From NCBI GenBank assembly GCA_012515445.1, contig JAAYYI010000112.1, forward strand, positions 1 through 64,000: a DNA stretch of 64,000 nucleotides. The letters are read 5' to 3'. Source of the DNA: Candidatus Bathyarchaeota archaeon (GTDB lineage: Archaea > Thermoproteota > Bathyarchaeia > Bathyarchaeales > Bathycorpusculaceae). Position 1 is the first letter of the stretch, and each line of letters opens with the position of its first letter. This document shows, in pieces, positions 45,458 through 53,770 of this stretch. Below the pieces are notes generated by a model. That model had not been told where the DNA came from, did no database searches, and worked only from the letters and a program-made list of their open reading frames with translations. Both the position numbers and the translations under genes were made by a program.

Positions 45458-45580
45458 GGTTGTACTGTGGCCGCAACCAATCTGCAACCCAAACCAAACG
45501 CAAAACCAGAAACGGCTGTTTCTGCAAAAGTTATAGAAGATGAAGTAGCAGGGTGTGAATCTCTTCTTCTAATTTAAAAT
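45458..45580 (+). repeat. dispersed intergenic repeat, family 2
   Basis: Close relative of 10513-10640, sharing CTGCAACC-AAACCA-ACGC, CTGTTTCTGCAA, AGTTATAGAAGATGAAGTAGCAGGG and CTCTTCTTCTAATT. GGTTGT and GCAACC arms flank its start. CTTTAAATAAT at about 45364, nearly 95 bases upstream, could be a promoter that transcribes it. It has no coding capacity. Confidence 0.75.
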
Positions 45581-45611
45581 TCAGTTCCCGGTTTGCCCTA
45601 CGAACTTTAAA

Positions 45612-45620
45612 CTTATATAA
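45612..45620 (+). promoter_or_regulatory. TATA box of the tandem paralogue pair
   Basis: CTTATATAA about 33 bases before ATG 45653, with AGAGG as Shine-Dalgarno close to the start. Confidence 0.6.
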
Positions 45621-45652
45621 CCCCTGAGATTTAGCCTATTTAGAGGATTTTT

Positions 45653-46027
45653 ATGTCAGAATCAGTCTGGAAAAAACCGGTTGTATGCATTTTCAAGGAA
45701 CGCGGTAAGGGCGATTGGCAATCTGATCCGTTTGTTGTCGTGAAAGCCAAGCAGGTTTCAGTGGCAAAGGGTGAGAGTAAGTTTTCGGGTAAACTTGAGG
45801 AATTCTTCACACTAATGGGCGACGTGGATTACCTTTCCTCAAATGAGGGCAAAGGCGACCACTATGTAATGTGCTGGTTTGACGATGCACAGCCTGATAT
45901 GACTCATGACCTTCGTCGCTTGCATGGTGTCCGCTTCAACGGCGAAGTCTCATACCGAGAAAACGAGCAGACCCACAAGCGAACCTACAACGCCACATTC
46001 AACGCCGACCAAGCCAAACTCAGTTAA
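45653..46027 (+). CDS. unknown conserved-looking protein, first of a tandem pair (124 aa)
   Basis: SVWKKPVVCIFKERGKGDWQSDPFVVVKAKQ...FFTLMGDVDYLSSNEGKGDHYVMCWFDDAQPDM..DLRRLHGVRFNGEV....KRTYNATF. It is a mixed alpha/beta protein with no recognised family, signal peptide or membrane segment. The C-terminal 74 residues share about 60 percent identity with the next gene (counted by eye), so the two arose by tandem duplication. They lie directly upstream of the fwd operon but have their own promoter. Confidence 0.75.
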   Translation: MSESVWKKPVVCIFKERGKGDWQSDPFVVVKAKQVSVAKGESKFSGKLEEFFTLMGDVDYLSSNEGKGDHYVMCWFDDAQPDMTHDLRRLHGVRFNGEVSYRENEQTHKRTYNATFNADQAKLS

Positions 46028-46092
46028 CCCCCGCTTGCCATTCTGCCGCATGGTTAATTAACTCCTCAGTTCCCTCTATGAAAGGGGATACT

Positions 46093-46464
46093 ATGCCTGA
46101 GGTTGAATGGAATAAACCAGTTATCTGCATATTTAGGGAACGCCCAAAACCCGAATCGGAACCCATCGCGGTTGCACGTGCCAGAAAAATAAAAGTAAAC
46201 CAAACCGGCGATTCAGCCTTAAATGGCGCTATTGAGGACTTCTTCAGTCTGATGGGTGATTTAGATTACTTGAATTCGCCTGAGGGTAAAACTGACCGCT
46301 ACGTGCTGTGCTGGTTTGACGATTCCGAGCCCGATATGGCTAAGGATTTCCGCAAACTCCGAGGCGTAGCTTTCAACGGCGCAGTTACATGCAGCATCAA
46401 CGAGCGCAGCCAGAAGCGAACCTATAACGCCAGATTCTCAGCTACACAGGGGAAACTAAAATAG
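46093..46464 (+). CDS. unknown protein, second of the tandem pair (123 aa)
   Basis: Paralogue of the preceding gene: EWNKPVICIFRERPKPESEPIAVARARK...FFSLMGDLDYLNSPEGKTDRYVLCWFDDSEPDM..DFRKLRGVAFNGAV....KRTYNARF. The track start is ATG 46078; ATG 46093 is preferred because AGGGGAT precedes it and the alignment with the paralogue begins there. The conserved CWFDD..PDM and KRTYNA blocks would be the place to look for an active or binding site. Confidence 0.75.
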   Translation: MPEVEWNKPVICIFRERPKPESEPIAVARARKIKVNQTGDSALNGAIEDFFSLMGDLDYLNSPEGKTDRYVLCWFDDSEPDMAKDFRKLRGVAFNGAVTCSINERSQKRTYNARFSATQGKLK

Positions 46465-46578
46465 CCGCATAACCGTCGAACCGCTCGAAAAGTAACATCG
46501 AAGACGTATCCAAATAAGCGCAAAATCACCATTTTTCCATGAATTAATTGTGAATTTCGCTGTATTCTTAAACTTACT

Positions 46579-46588
46579 CTTAAATATA
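46579..46588 (+). promoter_or_regulatory. TATA box of the fwdDBAC operon
   Basis: CTTAAATATA sits about 37-46 bases before ATG 46625; the transcript should begin near 46608-46612. AAGGT at 46611 may be the Shine-Dalgarno. Confidence 0.6.
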
Positions 46589-46624
46589 TGTCCCTAAATT
46601 TCTATTGGTTAAGGTCGCTAGATA

Positions 46625-47035
46625 ATGGTGGAGCAAAAACTACGCGCAACCCTAATTACTGGTAGAACTATCGAACAGGGCGTCGGAAAAGAACTCGGAA
46701 AAGGCTCTGTCGAATACTACGATAGTTGTGCCGTCTGCTTCTTTGACAAATCTGACATGCAGAAAATAGGCATCAAAAACGGCTCAACAGTCAAAGTCAC
46801 CTCAAAATATGGTTCAGTAATCGTCAAAGCTCAAAGATACCCATGGGGCACCAACCCCGGAATGGTCTTCATCCCCTGCGGTTCATGGGCAAACTGCATC
46901 ACAGGCGACGAAACCTTCAGCATGGGCATGCCACTCTTCAAAGGGTTCCCAGTCGAAGTGGAATCAGCGCCAAACCAACCCGTCTTAACCTTAGACGAGC
47001 TCCTACTCAAACAGTTTGGAAGGAACAGCCTATGA
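46625..47035 (+). CDS. fwdD: formylmethanofuran dehydrogenase subunit D
   Basis: 136 residues, a molybdopterin-dinucleotide-binding beta-barrel. TLITGRTIEQGVGKELGKGSVEYYDSCAVCFFDKSDMQKIGIKNGSTVKVTSKYGSVIVKA and PGMVFIPCGSWANCITGDETFSMGMPLFKG are family text. It closes over the Mo- or W-pterin held by FwdB. First gene of the operon; its TGA overlaps the fwdB ATG. Confidence 0.92.
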   Translation: MVEQKLRATLITGRTIEQGVGKELGKGSVEYYDSCAVCFFDKSDMQKIGIKNGSTVKVTSKYGSVIVKAQRYPWGTNPGMVFIPCGSWANCITGDETFSMGMPLFKGFPVEVESAPNQPVLTLDELLLKQFGRNSL

Positions 47036-48612
47036 GCAAAATCATAAACAACGTTGTATGTCCAATCTGCGGTTGCCTCTGCGACGACTTAGAAGTAACC
47101 GTTAAAAACAACGAAATCGTAAAAATGAAAAACGGCTGCGCAGTCTGCGAAGCAAAAATGGTTCACGGCTACAAAAGCGAGGAACGCATCCTAAAACCAA
47201 TGATACGCAAAAACGGCAAACTCGAACCCGTATCCATGGACGAAGCCGTCAAAAAAGCAGCCCAAATCCTAACAGACGCCAAATACCCACTGCTCTTCGG
47301 CTGGAGTAGCACCGTAAACGAAGCACAACGCATAGGCGTCGAATTAGCCGAAGAACTCGGATCAGCACTCGATAACTGCTGCAGCGTATGCCACGGCCCA
47401 TCAGTCATGGCCACACAGGAAGTAGGCATCCCCGCAGCCACACTAGGCCAAATCCGCCATCGTGCAGACCTAATCGTCTACTGGGCATGCAACCCATGGA
47501 CAAGCCACCCACGCCACGTAGAACGCTACACAGCATTCACCGACGGCCGCTTCGAAGGTAGCGAATGGAAAAGCTACATGAACAAAATGAAAGCATCAGC
47601 AAGCCGCAAAAAAATGGACATAGCCTCCAAACGCATCGAACGCGAAGAAGCCCAAATCAACCCACAAGTCGAAGTTAACGGTCCACCACCACAGACTCTG
47701 CAGAAGCCAGGCCGGAAAATGATCGTGGTAGACGTAAGAAAAACCATGTCCGCTGAGGCAGCGGATTACTTCATGCAGATCGAACCTAACCGCGACTACG
47801 ACGTAATCGAAGCACTAAGATGCATCGTACAGGACCAAGAACTTGACGTTGAGAAAGTCGGCGGTGTCCCAGTAGAGTACCTGCGTGAAGTCGCAGACGC
47901 CATGATGAAATGCGAATTTGGCGTCATCTACTTCGGACTAGGCATGACACAGAGCTTAGGAAGATTCAGAAACATCGAAGTCGCAATCGCACTCGCACGC
48001 GACTTAAACCGCAAAACAAAATTCATCATCTCACCAATGAGAGGCCACTTCAACGTCACAGGCGCAAACCAGGTCTTCGCATGGCAAACAGGTTACCCCT
48101 ACGCAATCGACTTCTCACAGGGCTACCCACAATTTAACCCAGGAGAAAACACAGCAGTCGACCTACTAAAACGAGAAGACAACGACGCAACACTCGTCAT
48201 CTCCGCAGACCCTGGCGCACACTTCCCAAGCGTAGTCATGAAAAACATGATGAAGCACCCGCTAATCACAATCAACCCAGACATGAACGCCATTTCACGC
48301 TTAGGCGACGTAGTGTTCCCGACACAGTGGTGCGGCATCGAATACGTAGGCACAGCATACCGCATGGACTCAGTCCCGATTACCCTTAAGAAAGTGGTTG
48401 AAGCACCACCAGGCGTCTTAACCGACGAGGAACTCTTAAGCAAGATACTTGCTGAAGTAAGAGAAATAAAGAAGAAACGCGGCTTACCAGTCGGTTTAAC
48501 TGAGCAAAAGATCGTTCACACTGAACCGATTGAACCGCCCAGAGTCTGCCCCGCTCCAGTTACGAAACCTAAACCTAAGAAAGTAGTGAAAAAGAAGAAG
48601 GAAGCTGCCTAA
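47032..48612 (+). CDS. fwdB: formylmethanofuran dehydrogenase subunit B (Mo/W catalytic subunit)
   Basis: 526 residues. The N-terminal 4Fe-4S site is VVCPICGCLCDDLEV....NGCAVC. DNCCSVCHGPSVMATQEVG contains the metal-ligand Cys (selenocysteine in some relatives; here Cys). The rest is the molybdopterin oxidoreductase fold (GLGMTQSLGRFRNIEVAIALARDLNRKTKFIISPMRGHFNVTGANQVFAWQTGYP). It reduces CO2 to formate, which passes to FwdA. The C-terminus is a Lys/Pro tail (KPKPKKVVKKKKEAA), unusual for the family. The track ORF from 46843 is an out-of-frame extension through fwdD. ATG 47032 is fixed by the 4-base overlap. Confidence 0.95.
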   Translation: MSKIINNVVCPICGCLCDDLEVTVKNNEIVKMKNGCAVCEAKMVHGYKSEERILKPMIRKNGKLEPVSMDEAVKKAAQILTDAKYPLLFGWSSTVNEAQRIGVELAEELGSALDNCCSVCHGPSVMATQEVGIPAATLGQIRHRADLIVYWACNPWTSHPRHVERYTAFTDGRFEGSEWKSYMNKMKASASRKKMDIASKRIEREEAQINPQVEVNGPPPQTLQKPGRKMIVVDVRKTMSAEAADYFMQIEPNRDYDVIEALRCIVQDQELDVEKVGGVPVEYLREVADAMMKCEFGVIYFGLGMTQSLGRFRNIEVAIALARDLNRKTKFIISPMRGHFNVTGANQVFAWQTGYPYAIDFSQGYPQFNPGENTAVDLLKREDNDATLVISADPGAHFPSVVMKNMMKHPLITINPDMNAISRLGDVVFPTQWCGIEYVGTAYRMDSVPITLKKVVEAPPGVLTDEELLSKILAEVREIKKKRGLPVGLTEQKIVHTEPIEPPRVCPAPVTKPKPKKVVKKKKEAA

Positions 48613-50313
48613 ATGACTGAAATACTCATTAAAAACGGCTTCGTGGTTGACCCTTTAAACAAGATTAACTGCGAAAAGATGGATATAGCGATCAAAAACG
48701 GCAAAGTCGTCGCGAAAGTCAACGAAAAGAACGCGCAGGTAATCGATGCCGCGGGCTTAACCGTCATGGCTGGTGGAGTTGATATCCACAGTCACGTTGC
48801 CGGCGCAGAAGTTAACATGGGCCGCATGATCCGCCCAGAAGACCACTACAAGGATCCCGTCCGCAAAACAGCACTAACTCGCTGTGGCACAGGATACTCT
48901 ATCCCATCCACTTTTGTTACCGGTTACCGCTACTCCGAGATGGGCTATACTTCAGTCTTCAACGGTTCCGTAGCAGCACTAAAAGCAAAACACGCCCACG
49001 AAGAACTAAACGACATACCACTAATGGATAAAGCCACCTACATCTTAACAGGCGACTGGTGGTTTGTGCTTGAAAACCTCGCCAAAGGCGATGTAGATGA
49101 ATGTGCACGCCTAGTCGCATGGTTAATGCGCGCCACAAAAGGATACGCAATCAAAATCGTCAACCCCGGCGGCTTAGAATCCTGGGGTTTTGGACGCAAC
49201 GTACACAGCATCGACGACCCAGTCCCCAACTTCGGCATCACACCAAGAGAAATCATGCGTGGCTTAATCAAAGTTAACAAAAAACTAAACATGCCCCACA
49301 CAATCCACCTGCACACAAACAACTTGGGTGTACCAGGCAACTACCAGACAACACTCGATACGATGAAAGCATTCGAAGATCTTTCTACCGATGGCAAGCC
49401 AGTAGCACACATAACCCACATCCAATTCGCCAGCTTTAAAGGTGAAAACTGGGGCAAATTCAAATCAGGCGCAGAAGAAATCGCCAAATACATGAACGCT
49501 CACAACCACATGACACTCGATATGGGCCAAGTAACCTTCAGCGACACCACAACAATGACCGCTGACGGCCCCTTCGAGTTCAGCCTCTACGAGCTGGGCG
49601 GCCACAACAAATGGGTCAACAGCGACGTAGAAACAGAGAGCAGCGGCGGCATCATACCCTTCCACTACAAGAAAAACAGCCCAGTCAACGCGCTACAATG
49701 GTCAATCGGCCTAGAAATCGCGCTACTCATCAAGGATCCATGGAAAATCTTCATGACCACAGATCACCCCAACGGTGGCCCATTCTACGATTACCCCAAA
49801 GTCCTTGCTTGGCTATACAGCAAGAAAGCCCGCGAAGCAACACTCAAAAAGTGCCACAAGAGCGCCAAGAAAAAGAGTCTGCTCCCATCAATCGATCGCG
49901 AGCTAAGCCTCTACGAAATCGCCATCATGACCCGCGCTGGAACCGCAAAAGCCTTAGGATTACCTGACAAAGGTCACCTCGGCGTAGGCGCAGACGCAGA
50001 TGTAGCTATCTTCAACATTAACCCCGAAACCTTAGACATCTCACAGAAGTTCCGAACCGCCCGCAAAGCCTTCGCCAACGCAGCATACACCATAAAAGAC
50101 GGCACCATCGTCGTCAAAGACGGCCAAGTAGTTAACAGCCAGATTCCAGGTAGAACCTTCTGGGTTGACGCAGAAACAAAAGACCCATGCAAGATCGATG
50201 ACGAAATGAAACGCAAATTCCGCGACTACTGGACTATCGAATTCGAAAACTACCCAGTCACTGACCACTACGTTAAGGTTTCAGACCGATTAGAAAGAAA
50301 GGCAAGTGTATAG
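48613..50313 (+). CDS. fwdA: formylmethanofuran dehydrogenase subunit A
   Basis: 566 residues of the amidohydrolase superfamily. The binuclear metal site begins at GGVDIHSHVAGAEVNMGRMIRPEDH and continues with HTIHLHTNNLG and THIQFASF. It condenses formate from FwdB with methanofuran (or a similar C1 carrier) to give the formyl compound. Its ATG follows the fwdB stop codon with no gap. Confidence 0.95.
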   Translation: MTEILIKNGFVVDPLNKINCEKMDIAIKNGKVVAKVNEKNAQVIDAAGLTVMAGGVDIHSHVAGAEVNMGRMIRPEDHYKDPVRKTALTRCGTGYSIPSTFVTGYRYSEMGYTSVFNGSVAALKAKHAHEELNDIPLMDKATYILTGDWWFVLENLAKGDVDECARLVAWLMRATKGYAIKIVNPGGLESWGFGRNVHSIDDPVPNFGITPREIMRGLIKVNKKLNMPHTIHLHTNNLGVPGNYQTTLDTMKAFEDLSTDGKPVAHITHIQFASFKGENWGKFKSGAEEIAKYMNAHNHMTLDMGQVTFSDTTTMTADGPFEFSLYELGGHNKWVNSDVETESSGGIIPFHYKKNSPVNALQWSIGLEIALLIKDPWKIFMTTDHPNGGPFYDYPKVLAWLYSKKAREATLKKCHKSAKKKSLLPSIDRELSLYEIAIMTRAGTAKALGLPDKGHLGVGADADVAIFNINPETLDISQKFRTARKAFANAAYTIKDGTIVVKDGQVVNSQIPGRTFWVDAETKDPCKIDDEMKRKFRDYWTIEFENYPVTDHYVKVSDRLERKASV

Positions 50314-50315
50314 AC

Positions 50316-51125
50316 ATGATAACCCTAACAGCACTTAGAGCATTCGATGTACCAATCCAAACACCCTGCATAACACCTGAGAACTTTACAGGAAAAAGCT
50401 TAGCGGAAATTAAAGTGCTTCCAGTCACAGAAGGCGTCCGCAACCTAACACTTGGCGACCTATTTAAAATCGAAGAAACAAACGACGGAACCTCAAACAT
50501 CACCATTAACGGCGACTGCGCCAAAGTCAAACGCGTCGGCCAAGGAATGAAAACAGGTGAAATCACAGTCAACGGCAATATCGGCATGCACACAGGCGAA
50601 AAAATGGCCGGCGGCAAAATCATAGTTAACGGCAACGCTGGCGGCTGGACCGGCAGCGAAATGAAGAAGGGCACAATCGAAATCCACGGCGACGCAGGCG
50701 ACTACACCGCTTCACCATACAGAGGAAACGACCTCGGCATGAAAGGTGGCTTAATCACCGTCGACGGCAACGTCGGCACAGACGTCGGCTGCTACAACCA
50801 AGGCGGCGTTATTAAAATCAAGGGCAACGCAGGCAGATTCCTCGGCTTCCACATGAGTGACGGCGCTATCTATGTCGAAAAAGACGTTGACGTCCGAGCA
50901 GGCGCATTAATGACAGGCGGCAAAATTGTGGTCGGCGGAAAAATGGAGATACTACCATCCTTCACAATCGACAATGTCAAACCCAAAGTCAAGGTTGACA
51001 GTGAAACAAACGTCGCGGGACCATTCTACGTGTTTCTAGGCGACCTCTCAGAGAAGGGCACCGGCAAAATCTTCGCCAACAAAGCAGCCAATCCAGCCTT
51101 CAAGTTCTACGAAAAATACCTCTAA
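50316..51125 (+). CDS. fwdC: formylmethanofuran dehydrogenase subunit C
   Basis: 269 residues. The middle is built of repeated turns of a beta-helix: GEITVNGNIGMHTGEKMAGGKIIVNGNAGGWTGSEMKKGTIEIHGDAGD, the GXXGXXXG pattern shared with the glutamate synthase C-terminal domain. FwdC is a structural scaffold for FwdA. It is last in the operon, 2 bases after fwdA. Subunits E, F and G (iron-sulfur electron carriers) are not in the window. Confidence 0.95.
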   Translation: MITLTALRAFDVPIQTPCITPENFTGKSLAEIKVLPVTEGVRNLTLGDLFKIEETNDGTSNITINGDCAKVKRVGQGMKTGEITVNGNIGMHTGEKMAGGKIIVNGNAGGWTGSEMKKGTIEIHGDAGDYTASPYRGNDLGMKGGLITVDGNVGTDVGCYNQGGVIKIKGNAGRFLGFHMSDGAIYVEKDVDVRAGALMTGGKIVVGGKMEILPSFTIDNVKPKVKVDSETNVAGPFYVFLGDLSEKGTGKIFANKAANPAFKFYEKYL

Positions 51126-51238
51126 ACGGGCAATTCTTAGGCCCACCATTTTATCTTAATTTCTACATTCAAGCGCTACTTTGATATCCGAATTACTTAT
51201 CAACGTCGCTTATCCTTGAAAAGGGCAGGTATTAGTTT

Positions 51239-52024
51239 ATGCGTCAAGTTAAGATGACCAGGCTTGACTTAGAATCAAAAAAAGCAGAAGAAATCCTCGA
51301 CGACATCGCTGAAGAGGTACCGCTACAGGTCACAGTTAACGGCGTCTACTCTTTTATTATATGGTCTTCACCTTCTCAGTTCAAGGAACTGGCGGTCGGC
51401 CACTTGTATGTCGATGACATCCTACAGGCCGTGGATGAAATTCAAGCTATAACAGAGGATAAGGCAAAAAATTTCTGCCAAGTCACACTAAAGCCCACAG
51501 TGGACTTAGAGGAGCGATTGAAAAACCAACGCAAAGGCACCCGAATAGTCCCACTCATAAAAGCTAGCACCTCTGCATATCAGCATGACGATAGATTAGC
51601 CATTGTACAGTCAAAACTAGCTATCAAAGCTCAGGTTATCCTTGATGCCATTGAACAGATGAACACAAAAGCCAAAGGCTTCAAAAAAACTGGCGGATTG
51701 CATGACAGCGGCATCTTCAAAGCGGACGGCACAATGGTTGCTTTCTCCGAGGACGTAGGCAGGCACAACACAGTCGATAAAGTCATCGGCGAAGGCTTGC
51801 TAAATGAAATTAACTTTGACGAATGTTTCATGTTCATTACTGGAAGAGTGCCGGGCGACATGATCTATAAGGCTGCAAAAGTCGGCTTACCAATCGTAGC
51901 CTCGGTTGCGGCGGTGCTAAACTCCGGCGTTGCCTCGGCTGAGAAAGCAAACATTACCTTAGTCGGTTTTGTACGCGGTAAACGCATGAACGTCTACACC
52001 TGTCGAGAACGCATCCAGCTCTAA
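51239..52024 (+). CDS. fdhD: FdhD-family formate dehydrogenase accessory protein, without the usual CxxC
   Basis: 261 residues. KKTGGLHDSGIFKADG, FSEDVGRHNTVDKVIGEGLL, FITGRVPGDMIYKAAKVGLPIVASVAAV and NITLVGFVRGKRMNVY are the FdhD signatures. FdhD hands sulfur to the molybdenum cofactor of formate dehydrogenases. The loop that normally carries the sulfur-transferring CxxC (here around KASTSAYQHDD) contains no cysteine, so sulfur transfer may not occur by the known route. It lies between fwd and mobA, fitting a role in maturing FwdB. Confidence 0.9.
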   Translation: MRQVKMTRLDLESKKAEEILDDIAEEVPLQVTVNGVYSFIIWSSPSQFKELAVGHLYVDDILQAVDEIQAITEDKAKNFCQVTLKPTVDLEERLKNQRKGTRIVPLIKASTSAYQHDDRLAIVQSKLAIKAQVILDAIEQMNTKAKGFKKTGGLHDSGIFKADGTMVAFSEDVGRHNTVDKVIGEGLLNEINFDECFMFITGRVPGDMIYKAAKVGLPIVASVAAVLNSGVASAEKANITLVGFVRGKRMNVYTCRERIQL

Positions 52025-53037
52025 ACACCGATTTTATTTTCACAAAACGCCCTGTCAGACCGGGCCCGCGCGGCCAACGTGGCACAGCCTTTAACTTCGT
52101 ATATTGTCGCTTCTTTTGCGTAGTTCTCTGCTGCCCTTATGTAGGTTTGTTTAGCGATGGCTTTTTTGCCGCGTCCAAGCTGAGCTTCGGCTAGTTTTTC
52201 CTCGCTTACCGCTGCCCAGAAATAATTGCTTTTTGCTTCAAAGCCGATGGCAAGAGTAGCTAAGGTGTTCTGTACCTCGTAGCATCTGCTTTCATCTAGC
52301 AGCTTCTGCGCTTCCCTTAATTGGTGCAGCTGTATAACCGGTAATTCGCCTCGGTTAAAGCAGACATCATCCCTAACTAAACCAGCGGTTGAGCGGGTTT
52401 TAAGGCTGGTAAAGTCTTCTTGGGAGTTAATGTTAACGAAACTTTGGAGTTCGGGGTCGAATCGGTAGATTTCTTTTAGAGGCGACACGAAGTGTATGCT
52501 TTCTGCGGCTCTCAACATGGCGTCCGCGTTGGCTTTGTTCAGTTCAAGAAGCGTCTGCGCGGTCTCCAGACAGGTTTTCCGCTCAACCGCCATAAGCAGA
52601 GTTTCAACTGTGCCGTCTGGCCACATCGGAACCGCCGTCTGATAACCCACACAGGCCTCAATTAGGTAATCCGCGACTTTTGAATTCAGAAACGGCATAT
52701 CCGTCGGCACGATCAAGCAGTAATTGGCGTCAACAGCAGCTAAGCCAGAAACGATGGCTAACAGCGGTCCTTTAACTTGGCTGTCTCTTTGATCAACCAC
52801 AAACTCTACATTGCCGATTCCATATTCTTCGATAAGTTTCCGGTAGATGGATACGCGTTGTTGATCATTAACGCAGACCACTATCTCATCAACCGTATTC
52901 TTGAGGTTATTGATTACATGCAGAAGAAGCGGTTTGCCGTCAAGTGGTGCGAGGGCTTTATCCAGCCAAGGCTGTCCCTCTATTTGGAAGCGTTTAGCGT
53001 TTCCGCCCGATAGAATCAGCGCAGCCCGACTAGCCAT
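52021..53037 (-). CDS. mobA: MobA-like molybdenum cofactor guanylyltransferase with C-terminal helical domain
   Basis: 338 residues. The first about 190 are a nucleotidyltransferase fold: ALILSGGNAKRFQIEGQPWLDKALAPLDGKPLLLHVI and IVPTDMPFLNSKVADYLIEA. It adds GMP to the pterin. Residues about 205-338 form an extra helical part (REAQKLLDESRCYEVQNTLATLAIGFEAKSNYFWAAVSEEKLAEAQLGRGKKAIAKQTYIRAAENYAKEATIYEVKG) that looks like TPR-type helical pairs and is not part of standard MobA. It overlaps fdhD by 4 bases tail to tail. Confidence 0.88.
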   Translation of the reverse strand: MASRAALILSGGNAKRFQIEGQPWLDKALAPLDGKPLLLHVINNLKNTVDEIVVCVNDQQRVSIYRKLIEEYGIGNVEFVVDQRDSQVKGPLLAIVSGLAAVDANYCLIVPTDMPFLNSKVADYLIEACVGYQTAVPMWPDGTVETLLMAVERKTCLETAQTLLELNKANADAMLRAAESIHFVSPLKEIYRFDPELQSFVNINSQEDFTSLKTRSTAGLVRDDVCFNRGELPVIQLHQLREAQKLLDESRCYEVQNTLATLAIGFEAKSNYFWAAVSEEKLAEAQLGRGKKAIAKQTYIRAAENYAKEATIYEVKGCATLAARARSDRAFCENKIGV

Positions 53038-53047
53038 ATGTGTTTCC

Positions 53048-53599
53048 TCAGCATTCTTCTAGCATATGCCTGATTAGTCTAACTAATTTTTCGCCGTCTT
53101 TAGGCACTTTGATGATTGGGAGTTCGTTGTAGCTTTCTTCGGTTGTCTGGTCCGATACTACTCCAGTTGCAGCAAGCACAGGCGGAGATGTACCGTGTAG
53201 TGTCCTCTCTAAATCTTGCAGATCCTTAGCTGTTATTATCTTTAGGATATCTGACCGCTTAGCGATCAGGTTATGGAATCCTTCGATAAACACTATGTCC
53301 AGGTTTTCTTTCTCAAGCAACCCCAATATTCGGCTTAAGTCGTTTAATTCACGTTTTGTCTTTTTTATAATGTCGATTTCCTGAGGAGATATGGCGACGA
53401 CTACTTTGCTGCCCGCCGCAGCGTAGCGCCATGTGTTGGTGCCTTCGCGGTCCATGGTGAAGTCTTGATGGTGAATGTGCTTTATGGCTCCGACGCTATA
53501 TCCTTCATCAGTGAAACGGCTAATCAGATACTCGATTGTGGTGGTTTTGCCTGATCCGCTTTGACCGATTGCGGCAACTATTAAAACCGTTATTTTCGC
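53048..53599 (-). CDS. mobB: MobB, molybdopterin-guanine dinucleotide accessory GTPase, start unresolved
   Basis: The ORF track shows only 135 residues from ATG 53455, but the same frame continues upstream through AKITVLIVAAIGQSGSGKTTTIEYLISRFTDEGYSVGAIKHIHHQDFT, which contains the MobB P-loop GQSGSGKTT, and then DREGTNTWRYAAAG. The full protein is about 184 residues. Upstream of Ala there is AGC, CGG, AGG and then TGA, with no ATG, GTG or TTG. AAGGCGGAG lies just before an ATA codon (53593). It is either a non-canonical start or a one-base frameshift after GTG 53611. It works with mobA, 10 bases away. Confidence 0.85.
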   Translation of the reverse strand, partial: AKITVLIVAAIGQSGSGKTTTIEYLISRFTDEGYSVGAIKHIHHQDFTMDREGTNTWRYAAAGSKVVVAISPQEIDIIKKTKRELNDLSRILGLLEKENLDIVFIEGFHNLIAKRSDILKIITAKDLQDLERTLHGTSPPVLAATGVVSDQTTEESYNELPIIKVPKDGEKLVRLIRHMLEEC

Positions 53600-53770
53600 G
53601 CTCCGCCTTCACACAAAAGCGCCCTTTTATAATAAACTATCCTTTAATTCCGACATATTACCTGTTTCAAAAATCAATCGTAACCAACAGTGAGGCGCTC
53701 TTTATCGGTGGATCAAATTCGTTGAATAATTGTATTTTGACGATTGACTGATTTAGCGTTATGTATAGCT
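53600..53770. other. intergenic region between mobB and the G-rich repeat
   Basis: A/T-rich sequence without a gene. It should contain the mobB promoter on the minus strand. A family 1 repeat follows and fills most of the rest of the gap to 53960. Confidence 0.4.

Noticed and set aside
45525-45570. Box C/D guide RNA inside repeat family 2
   Set aside because: AGATGA resembles a C box, but the expected D box CTGA is present in only one of the copies and no C'/D' pair is clear.
46843-47031. N-terminal extension of FwdB
   Set aside because: It is an out-of-frame reading of fwdD; the ATG overlapping the fwdD stop fits the family start exactly.
47389-47400. Selenocysteine in FwdB
   Set aside because: The metal-ligand position is encoded by an ordinary Cys codon within an uninterrupted frame, so SelD is not explained by this enzyme.
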